Shown here: piece after piece, positions 1-7,708 of the stretch | Layout of the letters: every line of letters begins with the position of its first letter | How positions within the stretch are numbered: the stretch's first letter is position 1 | Source: Rhodocyclales bacterium | Lineage (GTDB): Bacteria; Pseudomonadota; Gammaproteobacteria; Burkholderiales; Rhodocyclaceae | Direction: 5' to 3' | Length of the DNA: 12,325 nucleotides | NCBI GenBank assembly: GCA_021286885.1 | Contig: JAJTBM010000053.1 | Location: 1 to 12,325 of the forward strand | Notes under the pieces: model-generated | Told to the model about the DNA's origin: nothing | Databases searched by the model: none | Seen by the model: the letters and a program-made list of their open reading frames with translations, nothing else | Translations under genes and position numbers: made by a program

Positions 1-770
1 GTTTTGGCGACCCGCTATTCGTGCGTACGCCCCGGGGCATCACCCCGACGCCCCGGGCCCTGGCGCTGACCGGGCCAGTAAAGCGCGTGCTGGCCGACAT
101 CGAGCAGCTTCTGACCCCCACCGACTTCGACCCGGCCAGCGCCGCATTCACCGTATCGGTGGCCGCCACCGACTACGCCCTGCGGGCCGTGGTGGCGCCC
201 TTCATCGCCGCCCTGCGCCCCCGCGCCCCGGGCATCCGGGTGGCCGTGCGCCCCATGGACGAAGCCGACATGCAGGCGCGCATGGAAAGGGGCGAGCTGG
301 ATCTGGCCCTGCTCACCCCCGAAAGCGCCCCACCCGACCTGCACAGCCGGCGCCTGTTTGATGAAAGCTATGTGTGCGTGCTGCGCGCCGGCCACCCCCA
401 GGGCGCCAGTCCGCTGGATCTGGACAGCTTCTGCGCGCTGGATCACGCCATCGTGTCGCTCCAGGGCGGCGGCTTCAGCGGCGCCACCGATGCGGCCCTC
501 GCCCAACTAGGGCGCACGCGCCGGGTGATGGTGTCGGTGCCCAGCTTCGTGATGCTGCTCGACCTGATCCGCAGCACTGATCTCGCCGCCCTCGTCCCCC
601 GCCGCCTGCTCACCGACCTCCAGGGCCTCCAAGCGCTCGAAGCGCCGCTCCCCATCCCCGGCTTCACCAAGCTTCTCACCTGGCACCCCCGCACCCACGA
701 CGACCCGGGGCACCGCTGGGTGCGCGGGGTGATGGCGGAGGTGTGCGGGGTGGGTGATACGCCCGGTTGA
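1..770 (+). CDS. LysR-type transcriptional regulator, 3' part (5' end outside the window)
   Basis: The reading frame is already open at base 3 and begins with FGDPLFVRTPRG, the conserved end of a LysR winged helix-turn-helix domain. The DNA-binding domain is therefore mostly upstream of the window, and the GTG at 21 is an internal valine, not a start. After a linker helix, about 200 residues form the periplasmic-binding-protein-like effector domain: it opens with FTVSVAATDYAL and contains GELDLALLTPE and FDESYVCVLRAGHP, all typical of LysR effector domains. Such proteins bind a small-molecule co-inducer and regulate a divergent or nearby gene. The target and ligand cannot be read here because the promoter side is missing. 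The gene ends one base from the convergent SRPBCC gene. The family assignment is firm; the specific regulator is not identified. Confidence 0.93.
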   Translation, partial: FGDPLFVRTPRGITPTPRALALTGPVKRVLADIEQLLTPTDFDPASAAFTVSVAATDYALRAVVAPFIAALRPRAPGIRVAVRPMDEADMQARMERGELDLALLTPESAPPDLHSRRLFDESYVCVLRAGHPQGASPLDLDSFCALDHAIVSLQGGGFSGATDAALAQLGRTRRVMVSVPSFVMLLDLIRSTDLAALVPRRLLTDLQGLQALEAPLPIPGFTKLLTWHPRTHDDPGHRWVRGVMAEVCGVGDTPG

Positions 771-771
771 C

Positions 772-1284
772 TCAACCCGCCGCCCGCCGCGCCGCCGCCA
801 CCAGCCCGTTCAGCCACAGCTGATGGCCATTGATCATCGGATTGGTCGGGTCCTGGGCCAGCGCCAGGGCGGGTTTGCCCTTCTGGGTTTCCTGGGTCAG
901 GATGCGCAGCCGCCCACCCGAGAGTTCTTCAATCAGCCAGGCGTGATGCACATCCAGCCGGGTCTCGGCATCGTCCCCCGCCCAGCCATGCCACGCCACC
1001 CGCGCCGGCTGGCCCGGCACCGGCGGCACATGCTCCACCACCTGCGCCTCCACCGGAAAACCAAAGGTCGTGAAGAAAAAGCGCACCCCCGCCTCCAGCG
1101 CCGGCCCCTTCCCATCGTAAAACCGCACATCCGCCGAATTGGGGTAATACTCAGGCCAACAGGCCGGAATATTCAGCAAAGGCCACACCTGCTCCACCGT
1201 CAGCCCCGTGACGATGACTTCGTTGGACACATAGTTCTCAGTAAAACCCGGCACATACCCCGCCGGCCACAGAATTTCGCTCAT
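772..1284 (-). CDS. SRPBCC (START/Bet v1-like) domain protein
   Basis: This is a protein of 170 residues. An early segment (NEVIVTGLTVEQVWPLLNIP) followed by WPEYYPNSADVRF is the usual opening of polyketide-cyclase/START-like SRPBCC proteins: first strand, then the helix carrying VW..L and W..YY. Later strands (EAGVRFFFTTFGFPVEAQV, VAWHGWAG, HHAWLIEEL, GRLRILTQET) and the C-terminal helix (LWLNGLVAAAR) complete a helix-grip fold. These proteins bind hydrophobic ligands in a cavity; the ligand cannot be predicted. The frame is open to 1329, but the ATG at 1284 begins the conserved MSEILWPAGYVPGF and is preferred. The upstream ATG at 1329 lacks a ribosome-binding site, and the GGAG upstream of 1284 is also rather distant. 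The gene is convergent with the LysR gene, one base apart, so the two share no promoter. Confidence 0.85.
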   Translation of the reverse strand: MSEILWPAGYVPGFTENYVSNEVIVTGLTVEQVWPLLNIPACWPEYYPNSADVRFYDGKGPALEAGVRFFFTTFGFPVEAQVVEHVPPVPGQPARVAWHGWAGDDAETRLDVHHAWLIEELSGGRLRILTQETQKGKPALALAQDPTNPMINGHQLWLNGLVAAARRAAG

Positions 1285-1350
1285 AGCAGACACCACACTC
1301 CATCCATGGGGCCAGGCCCCGTTATTCACACCCCGACCGCAACGCGGCCC

Positions 1351-1426
1351 GGTGGAGTGATGATGACGGGCGGGGGGAGATAAGGCTAATCGTGGTGGTG
1401 GATGGGGGGCATAAGGTGGAGTGATG
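1351..1426. repeat. Perfect 12-base direct repeat GGTGGAGTGATG (1351-1362 and 1415-1426)
   Basis: The same 12 bases occur twice, 64 bases apart, in the presumed upstream region of the SRPBCC gene; read on that gene's strand they are CATCACTCCACC. They could be paired regulator sites, for example for the LysR protein encoded next door, or a product of local duplication in G-rich sequence. LysR sites normally contain T-N11-A, which is not obvious here. The repeat itself is seen directly; a function is not shown. Confidence 0.45.
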
Positions 1427-1439
1427 TCGGAGGTGTGCG
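1421..1439 (+). repeat. Second copy of a 19-base segment from the LysR 3' end (18/19 match to 729-747)
   Basis: Bases 1421-1439 read GTGATGTCGGAGGTGTGCG and match 729-747 inside the LysR coding end at every position except the seventh. In the LysR frame the original encodes VMAEVC and the copy would encode VMSEVC. The two copies bracket the SRPBCC gene. This could be a remnant of duplication or of an insertion event, but G-rich composition makes partial coincidence possible. Confidence 0.4.
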
Positions 1440-1483
1440 AGCCAAGAACAATGCCACCACTACCACCATCCCAAACGGGTAAT

Positions 1484-1496
1484 GTATTTTAAATAC
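1484..1496. promoter_or_regulatory. AT-rich palindrome GTATTTTAAATAC before the 220-aa gene
   Basis: GTATTT, one T, AAATAC forms a perfect 6-base inverted repeat in the only AT-rich patch of this intergenic region, 13 bases upstream of the ATG at 1510. It overlaps possible -10 hexamers (TATTTT at 1485-1490 or TTAAAT at 1489-1494), so a dimeric protein bound here would block the promoter. No good -35 is visible. It could be the operator of an unseen regulator or simply the AT-rich promoter core. Confidence 0.4.
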
Positions 1497-1509
1497 CCCA
1501 AAAAAACAT

Positions 1510-2172
1510 ATGGAATCAATCACCGGCTACACCATCAAGAATAAGAAGCACCTGGGCCACTGGAATGCCCTGATGGAAGAATGGATGCTCTGCATTGAAC
1601 GCTACTGCCGCCTTTCCAACGGAGATGCCCCCTATTGGTACACCGAGCGGGCCAATGTGGGTCTGCTGGCCGGAGCGGCATGGCGCTGTGGCTGGATTGC
1701 GCTGGAAGAGTTTCAATCTGAAAAAATCGACGTTTCTACCGATGAGACCACCAGCAAAACCAACGCAGCCCCTAAAACCACATGGAATGGCCGTTGCGAC
1801 CTGTGGATGGCCAGCGAAAAAAGCGCCGAAGTCGTTGAAGCCAAGTTCACATGGCTCAACCTCCTGTCCAAGCAACTGCCCGAACTGGCCGGCGCCTGCC
1901 TGGAGCTTGCGCTCCAGGATGCAGCCAACACCCAGGCGGGTACTGACGTGAAAGCCGTCGGCGTGGCCTTTCTGCCCATCTACGCAAAAGCCGACCAAAT
2001 CGGAGACGAAACCGCGCTGACCACCCTGCTGCACGAAACCCTGCCCCGCCTGGAAACGCTCCCAGCCGATCTGGTCGCCTGGTCTTTTCCCAAAGGCCTG
2101 CGGGCGCACGTAGGCGAGCAGTACAACAACTACCTGCACGGTGTGCTGCTGCTGGCTGAGGTGGTGCGTTAA
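1510..2172 (+). CDS. Hypothetical protein with PD-(D/E)xK nuclease-like signature
   Basis: I do not recognise this 220-residue soluble protein as a named family. The visible pattern resembles the PD-(D/E)xK nuclease core: an N-terminal helix with an acidic residue (E46 in WYTERANVGLLAGAAW), then NGRCDLWM with D97, then EVVEAKFTW giving E110-x-K112. The D97 to E110 spacing of 13 fits that fold. A long helix follows, then a hydrophobic strand (VKAVGVAFLPIYA). There is no signal peptide or membrane segment. The ATG at 1510 has no Shine-Dalgarno sequence and follows an A-run, so the transcript may have a very short leader. Codon use is less GC-rich than in flanking genes, matching the large STAND gene downstream. 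The 481-base gap to that gene argues against a tight operon. It could be a defence nuclease, a solitary-endonuclease relative or an inactive relative. A real gene is likely; the nuclease fold is an inference. Confidence 0.75.
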   Translation: MESITGYTIKNKKHLGHWNALMEEWMLCIERYCRLSNGDAPYWYTERANVGLLAGAAWRCGWIALEEFQSEKIDVSTDETTSKTNAAPKTTWNGRCDLWMASEKSAEVVEAKFTWLNLLSKQLPELAGACLELALQDAANTQAGTDVKAVGVAFLPIYAKADQIGDETALTTLLHETLPRLETLPADLVAWSFPKGLRAHVGEQYNNYLHGVLLLAEVVR

Positions 2173-2272
2173 GACGGATCACGGCCGCCCTTCCACTTGC
2201 GGGCGCCGCACCTATCGCGGTGCCAACAAGCGCCCTCCCGGCATGCTGTCGCCCCCACAGGCCCCGGGCCAC

Positions 2273-2290
2273 GCCCTGCTTGAACAGGGC
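2273..2290 (+). other. Small hairpin GCCCTG-CTTGAA-CAGGGC
   Basis: A perfect 6-base GC-rich stem with a 6-base loop lies 100 bases after the stop of the 220-aa gene. There is no following T-run, so it is not a standard intrinsic terminator. It could still protect or weakly terminate the upstream transcript. Confidence 0.25.
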
Positions 2291-2617
2291 ATGCACCGCA
2301 GCAAGGGTTGGCGCCCGGTCAGGGCCGGAAATCAGCGCTCAGCATCGAAGTCGACAGGTAAATGACCCATCTGCGCCCATACCAGCGTGGCAGCCACAGC
2401 CTGAAGCGTGGTAGACAGACCTGCACCGCCACATGGTCCCCAGCAATCCATGGTGGCTATGCCTGGCGAGCGCACTACTGCTCAGGGGATCCAGATAATG
2501 GACCGTGGCAGCAACTCCACTGCCTCCCCCCTGGGCTACCTGTCGGTCATCGGTTGTGAGTAATTGCAGGCAGGAAAAAAGCTTATTGGGGTGCCTGAAA
2601 AAACTTGACCACTACAT

Positions 2618-2653
2618 TTAACTGCCGCCAGTCAGTGGTGAGATACTAGGCAG
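2618..2653 (+). promoter_or_regulatory. Candidate promoter of the STAND nuclease gene
   Basis: TTAACT (2618-2623) could serve as -35 and GATACT (2642-2647), preceded by TG, as an extended -10, with 18 bases between them. Each matches its consensus at 4 of 6 positions. Transcription would then begin around 2654, at the start codon, giving a leaderless or nearly leaderless message. The only Shine-Dalgarno-like bases are AGG at 2648-2650, three bases from the ATG. This is weak sequence evidence only. Confidence 0.25.
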
Positions 2654-5600
2654 ATGAATGAGACCAAAGCCACTGCACGCGCCCCGCTCCAGGGCACCCA
2701 AGTAATGAGCACTGTTGCCACGGGCGGCGGTGGCGGCATCTTCCAGGCTCGAGTAGGGACCCTCTACCTAGCCAACATGCTAACCGGGTTGCCGACAGCC
2801 TTTTGCTTGCACGGCGCTCGAGTCGAGGAGCTGCGCTTCGAGGCGCGCTACAAGAACGCCCACACCGACGACATCTACTGTCGACTCACGGACGCGAAGG
2901 GCACCTGGCTGCAACTCATCCAGTGCAAGCGAGGACTAAACGCCACTGCAGGCGATAAGGACTTCATTGACGGCTTGCAAGGTGCTTGGCGCGACTTCCT
3001 TGGAATCGAAAAGAGTCCATTCGATCACGCCTGTGACGTCCTAGTTCTTGCAACCATAGCCCCAGCCACGGGCGCCAACCAAGCTGCGAAGCGTCTGTGC
3101 GAACTTGCTCGTGCGTCGGTAGACCTTGCGGACTACCTGCAGAAGGTTAACTCCAGACTCTTCGACAAGAAACACAAGGACACCTGGGAAGCATTCAAGA
3201 CGGTCTCGAAGAATACATTGACTGGCAAGTACTCGGAGGAGCTGGTCTTCCAACTGCTCCGGCGTCTGCGTGTCGACATCCACGACCTCGGCACCGACTC
3301 CTCGCAGGAGCTCAGTCTCGTCCAAGCACTCTTGTCTTCGGGGCAGCCGGGAGACTCCGGGCAGGTAGTGTGGGACGGCCTGTTCTCATACGTCCAGGAG
3401 CAAGGCATTGCCGTAGGTACTGTGACTCAGTCGACCTGGGCTCAGACGGCCAAGGACGGGTTGCAAGCGGCAGTGAGCCGCTTGAAGTCATCACGTGGGC
3501 TAGGCAGCGTTGCCGAACGTTTGACTCAGCGTGCCCTGCTTCAGCTATCCCTTATCGCGACAGCGCTACCCAACGGCGCCCATATCTACCGAGGGGAGTG
3601 TGCGGGCCGTGTGCTGGCAGCTCTCGACGAACGCCAGCTTGTCATCATTACTGGCGGCCCTGGGGCAGGCAAGTCCGCTGTTGTCTCGGAGCTTGCCCCT
3701 CTGCTGCGAGAGTCCGGCCCACTGTTCTTCTTCCGAGGAGATGAACTGGACGTGCCAGCCCTGGCAGCAGTTCAGTCGCTCAACGGGCTTCAGGACCCGG
3801 TGCTGGGCATTGACACCCTGCTGCGCACAGGAGAACCCACCGTCATCATCGACTCGCTGGAGAAAGCTCTCGAGGCACAGAACCCCGGCGCGCTTGAAGA
3901 GCTGCTCGCACTTGTCCTAAAGAACAAGTCCTCGAGGCTGTGCATCACGACGCGCTCCTATGCTCTCAATGGCTTGTACACAAACTTTCTCTACAGCTTC
4001 TCCAGCCAGGTCGTTGACGTACCCGTCCTGACGGATGCCGAGATCGCCACCGCAGCAGCTGGCAGTCCGCTGGAGGAGATTGTTGCCAAAGACGCCGGAG
4101 TCAAGGAGGTTCTGCGCACACCCTACTACCTGCAGCTTGCCTTCAAGTACGCCGCCGGGGGAGCAGTGCTACCCAGTGCTTCAGGCAACGACCTCAGGCG
4201 CGCGCTGTGGACAGAGCGGGTTGCACCCAGCAAGGGCCTTTCGGCCGCCATGCGCACAAGGAGGCAAACCGCCTTCGACGAAGTCTGCTACCTGCGCACG
4301 GAACGCTTCGCACAGTTTGTCGAGGCGCCTGCAGACGCAGAAGCGGTTGCGGCGCTACTGCAAGACGGCGTGCTCGCCCAAGATGATGCTGCTCGCGTAT
4401 CGCCGGCACACGACGTTCTGGAAGACTGGTCTCTCTTCTTCAGGGTGGAGCGGGAGGTGCGCTCCGCCGAGCGCAACTGGTCAGCGTTGTTCACAAAGCT
4501 AGGCTCACATGCAGGTATGCGACGAGCACTGCGCTCGTGGACAGCCCAGAGATCGGCTGAAGGCGACGCTGACGCCTACTCGCTCTTGGAGGCAGCTCTG
4601 CGGACCGATTCTCCGATTGCTCAGCTGTGGCGCGATGAGATTGCCATAGGTCTGCTGCGCTCGGAGCGTGTCGAGGATCTGGTTGCAAGGCTTGGAAGCA
4701 ATGGCACCTTAAGCAGCGTCGCTTTGCTTCAGCGCCTGAGCCACCTACTGAGGGTTGCTTGCAAGGGCCCGACTTCCATCGACTACTCGCACCTGGCAGC
4801 CGACCCAGCCAAGAAAGAACTTGTAGCCCGGGTTGGGATGGCCGCACCGGTAGGCAAGGCATGGGATGTGATGATCGGACTGGTCGCGAGGGCATTCCCA
4901 TCCCTGCCACCGCAAGCTCATTCATGGGTTGTCCAGCTCGCTGAGGATGCAGTTGCGCACGATGACGCCTGGCACCGGCCCACTGCACGCGTGGCCAACG
5001 TCTTCAGCATGGCTGAACACTATTGCTGGCATGACAACGACACGTGGTACCGCGGTAATTCGGTTGGCAAGCGTTTCTACGAGCTTTTGTGCCGCTGCTC
5101 CGGGGCTGACCCCGCCAAGTTCAAGGTGTTCATTGACGCACTTGTGAAGCGGGTTTCCGACGACCGAGAGGACCGCGACGTCTACGCAGAAGAGCGCTTG
5201 GAGTTCCTCACCAACGTCAAGCACTGCAGGGAGCCCGTCTACTTCAACGCAGATTTGGTGCGCACGGCGTTTTGGGCCCTCTATACCGAACCCGGGCCAC
5301 GAACTGGGCGTCACTTCGGCATGGATGGCTGGGAGGCAGCCATGGGCCTCAGCCAGAGGGTGACGCATGCGTTCTTCCCTCCTTCTGTGTTGCAAGGGCC
5401 CTTCCGGTGGCTCTTGCTCCACTCCTTCGCCAAGAGCGTGCGCTTCGTCGTCGACCTATGCAATCACGCGGCTGCGTGCTTTGCGAAGTCGCATCCGGAG
5501 GAGGTCACCTTGCTTTCGCCGGAGCAAAGCCCGAACGGGCGGGCCCACATCCACGACTGGCGGCTTTGGGCAGCCTATCGCGGCCACTCCGTCTCCAGCT

Positions 5601-7708
5601 ACTTATTGAATTGCGCACTCATGTCGCTAGAGGAAAGGCTACTCATCGAAGCGAAGCCGCAACCGAAGATTATCTCCGAGGTCCTTGAGTTCATTCTAGA
5701 GATCGGGGAGTCGAGCTTCACTACGGGGGTGGTGGCAGGCGTCCTGATGGCGCATCCAAACCTTGTCACCGAGAAGATGCTGTCGCTCTTCAAGTGCCCC
5801 CAGTTCTTCGCCGACGACATAGCGCGTTACGTTGGCGAGGCGAGTTCTCTGGCTATCCACGGCGGCCACGATGGCTTGGATGCCGATAGGCAAAAAGAGC
5901 GCATTGCCAGCAATAAACTGCCGCACAGACAGCAGCACCTAGAGATGCTCGTGCTCAAGTTGCAGATCAACCGCCCTGACCTCCGGGAGGGCATCTTTGC
6001 GGTCCTCGACAAGCACACTGAAGATCTCAAGACCGCCCAGGACGTGCCTGACGGCTGGCGAATGGGGCTCAAGCGTATGGATGTTCGCGGGATGAAGCTC
6101 GGCGAGCCAGTTGATGGCGGAAAGTACGTCCCTCTGGAGATCGCGAACCTGGAACCCGAGCTCAAGCAAGTAAGCGATGAAGCTCATTCAAGAAGTCAGC
6201 TCATGAACCGGCTGGCGGCTGTCCAGCTATGGGTTGGAGCCATAACTCAACCGACTCTCAGCTCGGCCTCGGGAGCTGCAGACCACTTCTCTTCCTCGTC
6301 CGAGGTGTACCAGGAATTCCAGCAACTTCTTGGGGAGGTTAAAGGGGAGGACGAGGCCATATTGCTGGGGCTGGATGACGACCTGCCTTGTGCGCTGATT
6401 CAACGCTGGCCAGCAGACACATCTGAAGCCCTCCAGTGGGCCAAGGACCACCTTCTCGACCTCACCTCGACGCGCCTGGACAATGACACTTGGGTGCACC
6501 GTAGTTCAATGACGGGTGAGCTGAGAGCCAAGACACTCATCCTGCTGGCAAGCGTAGATCCAACCATCCCAAAGCTGCCTGTATCTCTTGCCAACATCAT
6601 TACGGAGCCCGTCTGGAAGGTTCGCCGGGCCGGAGCCCTTGCCATCTCGGAGGTTCTGAGGCCCAAGCAACCTCAACTCGCTGAGATTCTGACCACGGCG
6701 CTCGCTTTGTACGCCGAGGCGCTCGATACGACGATTGGCGCTGCGCAAAGGCGCGAGCGTGACTTCGTCGAAGAGGCAAGAGACGCAACCAGCAAGGCGC
6801 TTGTGGCTACCCTCACAGGCGGGCGGCTTCCACCCCGACCTAGCCCCAAGAGCCTAGCGGCTGTTAAGGAGTGGACGATCGCACTAGATGCCGCCCGCAG
6901 CGAGACGTCCGAGACTTGGAGAGTCCAGGCGCTCACAACACTGGTTCGCCTCATGGCCGACCAAGAAGGCAAGCCGCGAGTCGACCAGTACGACCCAGAC
7001 TACGTCGACTTCGAAGCGCGCTGGGAAGTGGGCGACCTTCTGGCGGCTGAACTACTGGCTCAGGGGATAGATAAGACTCCTGTCTTTGAAGCCCTCGACT
7101 ACTGCCTTGAGGATGGCCCGGAGCTCAGCGAAAGGGTACTGGAGTCAACCTTGCACAGGAGCATGAAGCAGGACTACGCGAACGCAGAAGCCTTTTGGCG
7201 AGTGTGGGACCGTGCCGCAGTGAAGCTCCTTTCAGACGAGTCATTGCGCACGCGCTCTCGGCGCGTGTACAGCAGGAACGAAAAGCCGCTCGCTGTTCTG
7301 CTGTTCCAGTCCATCCAGTGGGAGACCTGCCACGACTTGCCACTCCTACGAAGCCGCCCACGCTTCGTGGCCGACTGCCTGGTTGCGGTAGGAGAAGGCT
7401 GGCATGCCCTCGAACATCTTCTTGCCCTGATGGCTGGGGTTGGCAGGGCAACGGCGGTGCCTTCCGCGATGGGACAACTGAGGGAAGCGATAGCCAAGGC
7501 GCCGACTGACTTGTTTAACGACGGAAGCAGCCTTTGGGATGTTGAGACTGTATGCCAAGCGGCGGTGCACGAACATCGTCGGGCGCTTCTTCGCGATGTA
7601 ACCCTCAGGCAAGCCACCCTTGACGTACTGGACAGGCTCGTAGACGCCGGATCGTCCTTGGCCTTTCAGTTGCGTGACTACTTGGCGACGTCATCACCGG
7701 CAGCTTAG
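2654..7708 (+). CDS. Avs-like STAND NTPase with N-terminal Cap4/DUF4297-like PD-(D/E)xK nuclease
   Basis: This 1684-residue uninterrupted protein is a probable anti-phage sensor-effector. Residues about 20-230 look like a Cap4/DUF4297-type nuclease: glycine stretch TGGGGGIFQARV (23-34), acidic pair D72-D73, and QLIQCKRG with Q90-x-K92 as the (D/E/Q)xK motif. Residues about 310-600 are a STAND/NACHT-type ATPase: Walker A GGPGAGKS (334-341), Walker B VIIDS ending in D400, a sensor-like ITTR (431-434), the RTP..L motif near P490, and the winged-helix signature HDVLEDW (586-592). Residues 600-1684 are mostly helical, with HEAT-like segments such as VWKVRRAGALAISEVL. This region matches no named domain I can recall and would be the ligand sensor. 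In Avs systems such C-terminal regions bind phage proteins and trigger oligomerisation and DNA cleavage. The ATG at 2654 was chosen; the ATG at 2705 (MSTVATGGGG) would also keep every motif. Base composition is less GC-rich than in flanking genes, which suggests horizontal acquisition. The architecture is firm; the exact Avs type and the trigger are unknown. Confidence 0.88.
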   Translation: MNETKATARAPLQGTQVMSTVATGGGGGIFQARVGTLYLANMLTGLPTAFCLHGARVEELRFEARYKNAHTDDIYCRLTDAKGTWLQLIQCKRGLNATAGDKDFIDGLQGAWRDFLGIEKSPFDHACDVLVLATIAPATGANQAAKRLCELARASVDLADYLQKVNSRLFDKKHKDTWEAFKTVSKNTLTGKYSEELVFQLLRRLRVDIHDLGTDSSQELSLVQALLSSGQPGDSGQVVWDGLFSYVQEQGIAVGTVTQSTWAQTAKDGLQAAVSRLKSSRGLGSVAERLTQRALLQLSLIATALPNGAHIYRGECAGRVLAALDERQLVIITGGPGAGKSAVVSELAPLLRESGPLFFFRGDELDVPALAAVQSLNGLQDPVLGIDTLLRTGEPTVIIDSLEKALEAQNPGALEELLALVLKNKSSRLCITTRSYALNGLYTNFLYSFSSQVVDVPVLTDAEIATAAAGSPLEEIVAKDAGVKEVLRTPYYLQLAFKYAAGGAVLPSASGNDLRRALWTERVAPSKGLSAAMRTRRQTAFDEVCYLRTERFAQFVEAPADAEAVAALLQDGVLAQDDAARVSPAHDVLEDWSLFFRVEREVRSAERNWSALFTKLGSHAGMRRALRSWTAQRSAEGDADAYSLLEAALRTDSPIAQLWRDEIAIGLLRSERVEDLVARLGSNGTLSSVALLQRLSHLLRVACKGPTSIDYSHLAADPAKKELVARVGMAAPVGKAWDVMIGLVARAFPSLPPQAHSWVVQLAEDAVAHDDAWHRPTARVANVFSMAEHYCWHDNDTWYRGNSVGKRFYELLCRCSGADPAKFKVFIDALVKRVSDDREDRDVYAEERLEFLTNVKHCREPVYFNADLVRTAFWALYTEPGPRTGRHFGMDGWEAAMGLSQRVTHAFFPPSVLQGPFRWLLLHSFAKSVRFVVDLCNHAAACFAKSHPEEVTLLSPEQSPNGRAHIHDWRLWAAYRGHSVSSYLLNCALMSLEERLLIEAKPQPKIISEVLEFILEIGESSFTTGVVAGVLMAHPNLVTEKMLSLFKCPQFFADDIARYVGEASSLAIHGGHDGLDADRQKERIASNKLPHRQQHLEMLVLKLQINRPDLREGIFAVLDKHTEDLKTAQDVPDGWRMGLKRMDVRGMKLGEPVDGGKYVPLEIANLEPELKQVSDEAHSRSQLMNRLAAVQLWVGAITQPTLSSASGAADHFSSSSEVYQEFQQLLGEVKGEDEAILLGLDDDLPCALIQRWPADTSEALQWAKDHLLDLTSTRLDNDTWVHRSSMTGELRAKTLILLASVDPTIPKLPVSLANIITEPVWKVRRAGALAISEVLRPKQPQLAEILTTALALYAEALDTTIGAAQRRERDFVEEARDATSKALVATLTGGRLPPRPSPKSLAAVKEWTIALDAARSETSETWRVQALTTLVRLMADQEGKPRVDQYDPDYVDFEARWEVGDLLAAELLAQGIDKTPVFEALDYCLEDGPELSERVLESTLHRSMKQDYANAEAFWRVWDRAAVKLLSDESLRTRSRRVYSRNEKPLAVLLFQSIQWETCHDLPLLRSRPRFVADCLVAVGEGWHALEHLLALMAGVGRATAVPSAMGQLREAIAKAPTDLFNDGSSLWDVETVCQAAVHEHRRALLRDVTLRQATLDVLDRLVDAGSSLAFQLRDYLATSSPAA

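Larger units (their letters stand above)
1285..1509. other. Divergent intergenic region between SRPBCC gene and 220-aa gene
   Basis: This 225-base stretch separates two divergently transcribed genes and must hold both promoters. The left two thirds are G-rich on the + strand (GGTGG and GGGG runs) and contain short direct repeats, listed separately. The right end changes abruptly to AT-rich sequence from about 1480, with a small palindrome and an A-run immediately before the next start codon. No tRNA or convincing open frame was seen. The change in composition near 1440-1480 is a plausible left boundary of the inserted segment, but no integrase or clear attachment site is present. Confidence 0.5.
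2173..2653. other. 481-base intergenic region between the two putative nuclease genes
   Basis: No convincing gene was found. Short open frames here, the longest about 65 codons at 2362-2559, have no recognisable protein character and no ribosome-binding site. The first 170 bases are GC-rich with several short hairpins, including one at 2273-2290. The last 100 bases are AT-richer, with two A-runs (about 2575-2580 and 2598-2603) and the likely promoter of the large gene. Two 6-base inverted repeats with long loops occur (CAGGCA 2567-2572 with TGCCTG 2592-2597; ACCACT 2608-2613 with AGTGGT 2634-2639). Both are at the level expected by chance. A small RNA or a decayed gene cannot be excluded. Confidence 0.5.

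Noticed and set aside
754..1383. 209-codon plus-strand open frame opposite the SRPBCC gene
   Set aside because: It is an Arg/His/Pro-rich shadow frame. The minus strand has the coherent SRPBCC fold.
2362..2559. 65-codon open frame in the large intergenic gap
   Set aside because: It has no ribosome-binding site, no recognisable protein features and random-looking composition.
2567..2639. Two long-loop inverted repeats (CAGGCA/TGCCTG and ACCACT/AGTGGT) before the STAND gene
   Set aside because: Several 6-base inverted pairs are expected by chance in a gap of this length. The pairs share no sequence with each other.
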